A DNA stretch of 64,000 bases, taken from Paracyclopina nana (taxonomy: Eukaryota > Arthropoda > Copepoda > Cyclopoida > Cyclopettidae). Positions 61,501 to 64,000 of this stretch are shown here, piece by piece; the first letter of the stretch is position 1; the number at the start of each line of letters is the position of its first letter. Below the pieces are notes generated by a model that made no database searches, was not told the origin of the DNA, and worked only from the letters and a program-made list of their open reading frames with translations. Made by a program: the position numbers and the translations under genes. The stretch is from positions 12,152,001 to 12,216,000 of the forward strand of contig JAGUCH010000001.1 of NCBI GenBank assembly GCA_019096065.1, given 5' to 3'.

Positions 61501-64000
61501 TTTCATACACAAGGCTAATGTGCTACCGAGACGACAATACATAGTACCTTGTAATAATTACCTTTCGCCACCATTATAAATGGTACGTTCGTCCATCCCA
61601 AGGCTGTTTCTTAGGTAAAATCACGAGGTAGTAGCGCGTAAGCGCAGCTCGTTGCTTGTACAAGCCAGGTTTGACTGTGAAATTTTCCATTTCCTCTTTT
61701 CACGAGGAGGCAGATCACTCGTGTGACAATTAAAAGTTGGAAAACATGTCCTCAATAAAAGGCGGCCAAGAGAGTGCGACGACGATTCGAGGATGTTAGT
61801 CATATGTAACGGTGCATTGTGTGGAAAAGTGATTGTCTTTTGGTGGATCTGCGACAGGAAACTCGGATCCAAGGACTCTGCATGGCATGTGGATCGTCAT
61901 AATTGCATTCGTACTTGAACAGAAGGAAATCCTTTTTCTGGGGGTCAGCAGCATTGCAGCTACGCAAGGATTTCGTGCAACTCTTGCGCACAATTCATAA
62001 TTCATACGCTGCCATTTGAGAAGGAGGAGGAAGTGGCTGAAAGTTTCAATTTGATTTTTCTTTCAAAAGCCAGCTAGCTGTGGTTATAATGACACGGCAG
62101 CAGCTTTAGACGCTGCAGCATGGCTATAATTATTTGAAGACTTTTTGCACACAGCTCTCATGTCATGATGGCAATCAGGTAGCCGAAATTGAAAGAGCTC
62201 CTTTCAATTCCAGGAGTACTGCAGCAGTTGTGGGGCTCGTTGATAACATGATGGGCAGCTAGCTACTTTTCAGTGTAGCTTGTGGCACATTTTAAAAACC
62301 ACAAATTGAACGGAAACGAGGTCAGTCCTCTGGATTTCTCCTTTTACGACTCATCATTATTATAAATGTCGTGGGATTGACCCCCAATCCGACGCAGGCC
62401 CACTGATGATTAATCTACATTGCATATTGGCGTGTGCTACTTCCCGATAGCCTGTGGTAGCTGTGATTGTGGTTTTTCCCAGAAGATCGAGTACGAGATG
62501 ATCTATAGCACGTTTCCATCCAAGAAATTCGTTCTGAGCTATGTATATATCAGCGGCAGCTAGGCAGCAGCTTCTTGGGGGAAGCCATTAGACTCTCTCC
62601 TCATTTCGACACGCTAACATTTTTCCTAGCGTGATAAATTAAGACCAGCCATCCTTTATGACTGCTCATGAAAACCAAGAAGATGCGCGACTACTCTTGA
62701 CCTGATGGTGGCGATGATGATGATGGGCTAATTACGACTGTCATTTGAGCATGGAAACATGGCTCAGGTATTGGTTATGGCTCGCAGTTCCCGCGCGCTC
62801 TGATAATAATAACAGTAACGGCCACCCAGTATAAAGTGCTGTTGGAAACATTATATCTGTATGGCATTGAAAAGGGCCATTTTGGGGGCAGTAATGACCC
62901 CACACATTGCCCTGGTAGCAGCAGCAAATTGCATCGAGTCTTCTTGGACTTGTGTGATTACAGTCTCTGCTTCCTACTCGGTGTGCTAAGCAGCAACTAC
63001 GGTATACACTTTACATGCAGCAAGCCCCATCATCATTACGCTCATATGAATGACGGAGCTCGTTTTTTGCAAACAACAAGTAAGTGGTTAACGAGGCTCT
63101 GAAATCTAGCCACCATTCAGGAAGACGAGATGGTGCCTGCGAGGCAAGAGGAAAATATTCATCACCACCAGTACTTTGGCTGAAGCTTGGTACTCAATTT
63201 AAAGAAGCTCGAGGAAATGGACAATTTTTATCATCCGATCACTGAGCTGATAAATCCATCCTCCAGGATCATTGTCTATACCGGCAAGTCCAATGCTTTT
63301 AAAGCTCATTTCCTGTGTGGACGTCATCCAATCATTATCATAGTACATGCCAGCGCACGTCCAAGAGATAATTGTCAAGATAAAGAGAGAAGAGAGCTAT
63401 ATTGTAGCTCACTCAAAGCTATGGCGGCATTTTTTTTCGCAGACTAATCTAATGCTAGTACATGGGATTTAGATTACACTAATAATGATAGGGCACCCTG
63501 TCAATTTCTACACTGCAACTGTACTCGTCGACCATTCATCCTCTGCAGCTTGGCTCGGCATGAAATTAAAGCATCCGCTCGCGTCAAAAAGTGACAAAAG
63601 TATAGGTTGGTCACTCTACCACCATTTACCACATATTTTAACAATGACTTGGACAATTTTCGACAGGTCACACCGCAAAGCTACTTGCTATGCCCGTGAG
63701 GTGGCGCAGAGATAGGCTTAGCATTTTCATCTTTATCGACTGCTTTCTCTTTATGCTAGGATTTTTTTAATAGCGTGAGAAAAATCCTGTGTGTCACGTA
63801 TAGTTCTCATGAAAAGAAAAAGATATTAAAGATTCGCGTTTGATGACGATGAGGCCCGCTCCATCAAATGATCGAGAGAGTGCATTGCAATTAGCCAAAA
63901 GCTAGCTGGTGGTGCTGCAGCTGAAGATTACTTCCTTTGCAGTCAGTCTTTTGTCATGATTTATCATTGTGATGTCAGTCCACAAAACCACCACTGTCGT
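58166..64000. other. Gene-poor intergenic DNA to the window end
   Basis: I find no supported gene; frames are short (up to ~137 codons at 61048-61461) and unrelated to known families. Visible structure is a (TC)n(AC)n microsatellite at about 58481-58515 and a short TG run near 58903-58918. Confidence 0.5.
58481..58515. repeat. Compound (TC)n(AC)n microsatellite
   Basis: About six TC units run straight into about eleven AC units, an uninterrupted compound dinucleotide repeat some 320 bp upstream of the tRNA-Leu gene. Confidence 0.88.

Overview
The window is animal (metazoan) nuclear DNA, most likely arthropod and possibly crustacean. The evidence is one intact SoxC-family HMG-box gene whose C-terminal tail is of the arthropod SoxC type, an intron-containing eukaryotic tRNA-Leu(CAA) gene, canonical GT-AG introns and AATAAA signals, and a large, gene-poor, microsatellite-rich background. 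I cannot name the species.

Layout. Positions 1-30600 are AT-rich, gene-poor DNA. The only clear structure in them is a ~1 kb foldback (long terminal inverted repeat) element at about 3117-4146, plus simple repeats. From about 30600 the base composition turns GC- and CpG-rich. This island leads into a two-exon SoxC gene (coding 32876-33133 and 33329-34360), followed by a long AT-rich 3' UTR with AATAAA signals at 35493 and 36165. Positions 36190-51118 are again gene-poor.

The most unusual part is 51123-57512. It is an LTR-bounded element of 6390 bp with two apparently identical 265-bp LTRs (TG...CA), a 4-bp ACTT target duplication, a primer-binding-site-like TGGCG tract and a purine-rich tract before the 3' LTR. 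It has no recognisable gag, protease, reverse transcriptase or integrase. Instead it carries a sense-strand ORF ending in a partial dUTPase-like domain (motifs 3, 4 and 5 clear, motif 1 absent). On the antisense strand it carries a cassette of compact genes. Two encode small multi-pass membrane proteins. One encodes a 403-aa secreted-type coiled-coil glycoprotein with a signal peptide and a single C-terminal membrane anchor. A possible 68-aa ORF lies between them. The antisense genes have tiny introns (55 and 60 bp) and their own AATAAA signals. Two of them sit only about 30 nt apart across a poly(A)-signal/splice-acceptor junction, which resembles an operon resolved by trans-splicing. Sense-strand retrotransposition would preserve these antisense introns. 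I read the whole as a non-autonomous LTR element that ferries cargo genes, and as the best candidate for an undescribed system in this window.

Downstream, 58051-58165 holds the tRNA-Leu(CAA) gene on the minus strand. The rest to 64000 is gene-poor with a (TC)n(AC)n microsatellite.
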